A stretch of DNA of 39,257 nucleotides, taken from Acidobacteriota bacterium (GTDB taxonomy: Bacteria > Acidobacteriota > Thermoanaerobaculia > Gp7-AA8). The DNA is taken from assembly GCA_019242175.1 (NCBI GenBank), contig JAFAVZ010000214.1, forward strand, positions 1 through 39,257. Reading direction: 5' to 3'. A model generated the notes under the pieces. That model was not told the DNA's origin. It searched no databases and worked only from the letters and a program-made list of their open reading frames with translations. The translations under genes were made by a program, and so were the position numbers. Each line of letters starts with the position of its first letter. The first letter of the stretch is position 1. Shown here in pieces: positions 38,212-39,257 of the stretch.

Positions 38212-39257
38212 CTATGCAAGACGCGCAGCGTGGATCCCGGCGAGACGGCCGCTCGTCCAGGCCCACTGAAAGTTGTACCCGCCGATTTTCCCATCGACAT
38301 CGAGGATCTCGCCGCAGAGAAAAAGCCCGTCACACTTTCGCGACTGCATGGTAGAGACGTCGATCTCCGCCAACGGCACGCCGCCCGCCGTCACCTCCGC
38401 GAAGTCGAAACCGCGATCGCGAGTCACGGGGAGCCGGCGTTCCGTCATCTCTTGGACGAGTCGGCGGCGCTCGTCGCGGCTGATGCGACCGAGGGTTTTG
38501 TCGATGTTTGCGAAAACGTCGACGAGGCGGTCGGGCAGGCGGCGCTTGAGAAAGCCCGCCGCGGTCACGTGCGGATTGCGTTTCGCCGCGTCGAGGAGGG
38601 CAGCGGCGAGATCCACGTCCGGTAGAAAGTTTGCGAAGAGCGACGCCGGCTGATAGGCGATCCAGTGGCGGCTGATGTCGAGCACCGCGGGACCGCTGAT
38701 GCCGAAGTGCGTGAAGAGCATCGGCCCGCGCTCGCGATGGAGCACGCGGCCCGTTTCGGAACGGACGCTCAACTCCGCCTCGACGCTCGTGCCGGAAAGC
38801 GGCGGCGGATCGGCGAGGAGGAGCGGGACCAGAGCGGGGAAGAGATCCGTCACGGAGTGGCCCACGCCGCGGACGAGGGCGTAGCCGCTGCCGTCGCTGC
38901 CGGTTTTCGGGACGCTGCGCCCGCCCGTCGCGAGGATCACGCGCTTCGCCAACGCAAATGCGTCGTCGAGCGAGGTGATGCGCTGGCCGGTGCGGATCTC
39001 CACCTTGCCCGCGGCACGGAGCAGCGCATCGACGACCGTGCGCGCCTTGTCCGAGACGGGGAAGAGCTTGCCGCCTTCCTCCCGCTTCAGTCTCACGCCG
39101 AGCTCCTCGAAGAAAGCGGTCGTTGCCGGCACGTCGAACGTGCGCAACACCTTCGCGATCGCGTTGCGATTGCCGTTGAAGTCGTCGGGACGGACGACGT
39201 CGTGCGTGACGTTGCAACGGCCGCCGCCGGAGATGAGGATCTTCGCGCCGATGCGCG
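38212..39257 (-). CDS. BaiN/HI0933-type NAD(P)/FAD-dependent flavoprotein, 5' end cut by window
   Basis: The frame is open to the window edge: upstream of the track Met at 39150 it reads KILISGGGRCNVTHDVVRPDDF, the signature of the HI0933/YhiN/BaiN family, so the true start lies beyond 39257. Visible parts are RVILATGGRSVPKTGSDGSGY, PMLFTHFGISGPAVLDISR, TAGGVPLAEIDVSTMQSRKCDGLFLCGEILD and GGYNFQWAWTSGRLAG, all typical of this family. These are flavoproteins of uncertain substrate; BaiN reduces bile-acid intermediates in gut bacteria. It is immediately upstream of the histidine kinase gene on the same strand, with a 1-nt gap. Confidence 0.9.
   Translation of the reverse strand, partial: RIGAKILISGGGRCNVTHDVVRPDDFNGNRNAIAKVLRTFDVPATTAFFEELGVRLKREEGGKLFPVSDKARTVVDALLRAAGKVEIRTGQRITSLDDAFALAKRVILATGGRSVPKTGSDGSGYALVRGVGHSVTDLFPALVPLLLADPPPLSGTSVEAELSVRSETGRVLHRERGPMLFTHFGISGPAVLDISRHWIAYQPASLFANFLPDVDLAAALLDAAKRNPHVTAAGFLKRRLPDRLVDVFANIDKTLGRISRDERRRLVQEMTERRLPVTRDRGFDFAEVTAGGVPLAEIDVSTMQSRKCDGLFLCGEILDVDGKIGGYNFQWAWTSGRLAGIHAARLA

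Overview
ORGANISM. The window is GC-rich throughout. It encodes diderm features: an outer-membrane beta-barrel protein, a lipobox lipoprotein and periplasmic proteins. The DUF5916-type barrel, the sulfatase-fold/TPR lipoprotein, the HrpB helicase, the CHASE-type hybrid kinase and dispersed GTCATCCTGAGC palindromes together look like an Acidobacteriota-type soil or sediment bacterium. This is inferred from gene style; no rRNA or marker gene is present. No tRNA, rRNA, CRISPR array, transposase or phage gene was seen.

LAYOUT. (1) 1-2991 (+): the 3' part of a large AAA/TPR signalling ATPase, cut by the window edge. (2) 2980-5245 (-): a GT4 glycosyltransferase fused to an APH-fold kinase-like domain, split by a frameshift and lacking the kinase catalytic Asp. 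(3) 5329-23542 (-): a compact operon of eight genes, in transcription order GT87-like membrane glycosyltransferase, DUF5916-type barrel protein, three single-module NRPSs (C-A-T, C-A-T, C-A-T-R), MFS exporter, an unrecognised 258-aa protein and a kynurenine 3-monooxygenase homologue. Gaps are 2 nt, 16 nt or ATGA overlaps, so one transcript is likely. (4) 23715-25869 (+): NUDIX protein, metallo-beta-lactamase-fold hydrolase and an unrecognised protein. (5) 26018-29805 (-): methyltransferase, small acidic protein, an 810-bp palindromic tandem array and a sulfatase-fold TPR lipoprotein. (6) 29939-34094 (+): hrpB and a secreted gluzincin-type peptidase. (7) 34098-35197 (-): YceI-like protein and MarR regulator, divergent from a putative 2OG-Fe(II) oxygenase (+). 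(8) 36009-39257 (-): CHASE hybrid histidine kinase and a BaiN/HI0933-type flavoprotein cut by the window end.

BIOSYNTHESIS. The assembly line should make a short peptide. The module-2 pocket reads as glycine. The chain should leave by NAD(P)H reduction as an aldehyde or alcohol, because the last module ends in a thioester reductase domain and no thioesterase is present. Module 1 starts with a condensation domain, so an acyl or other starter is expected. The KMO homologue implies a kynurenine-like or other aromatic substrate, and the MFS protein a route out of the cell.

MOST UNUSUAL SIGNAL. Several families of short palindromic repeats lie between genes and also inside genes in frame. All three NRPS proteins carry them at domain linkers or in the loop just before core motif A3, and the GT87 protein has one in a loop between membrane helices. 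They also encode the last residues of the histidine kinase, the stop codon of the 25168 gene and the apparent start of the sulfatase-fold lipoprotein. Between 26989 and 27798 two palindromes form a tandem array with an exact 237-bp period, and changes in one arm are matched in the other. This resembles the in-frame palindromic elements known from Rickettsia, but here it occurs inside megasynthases.
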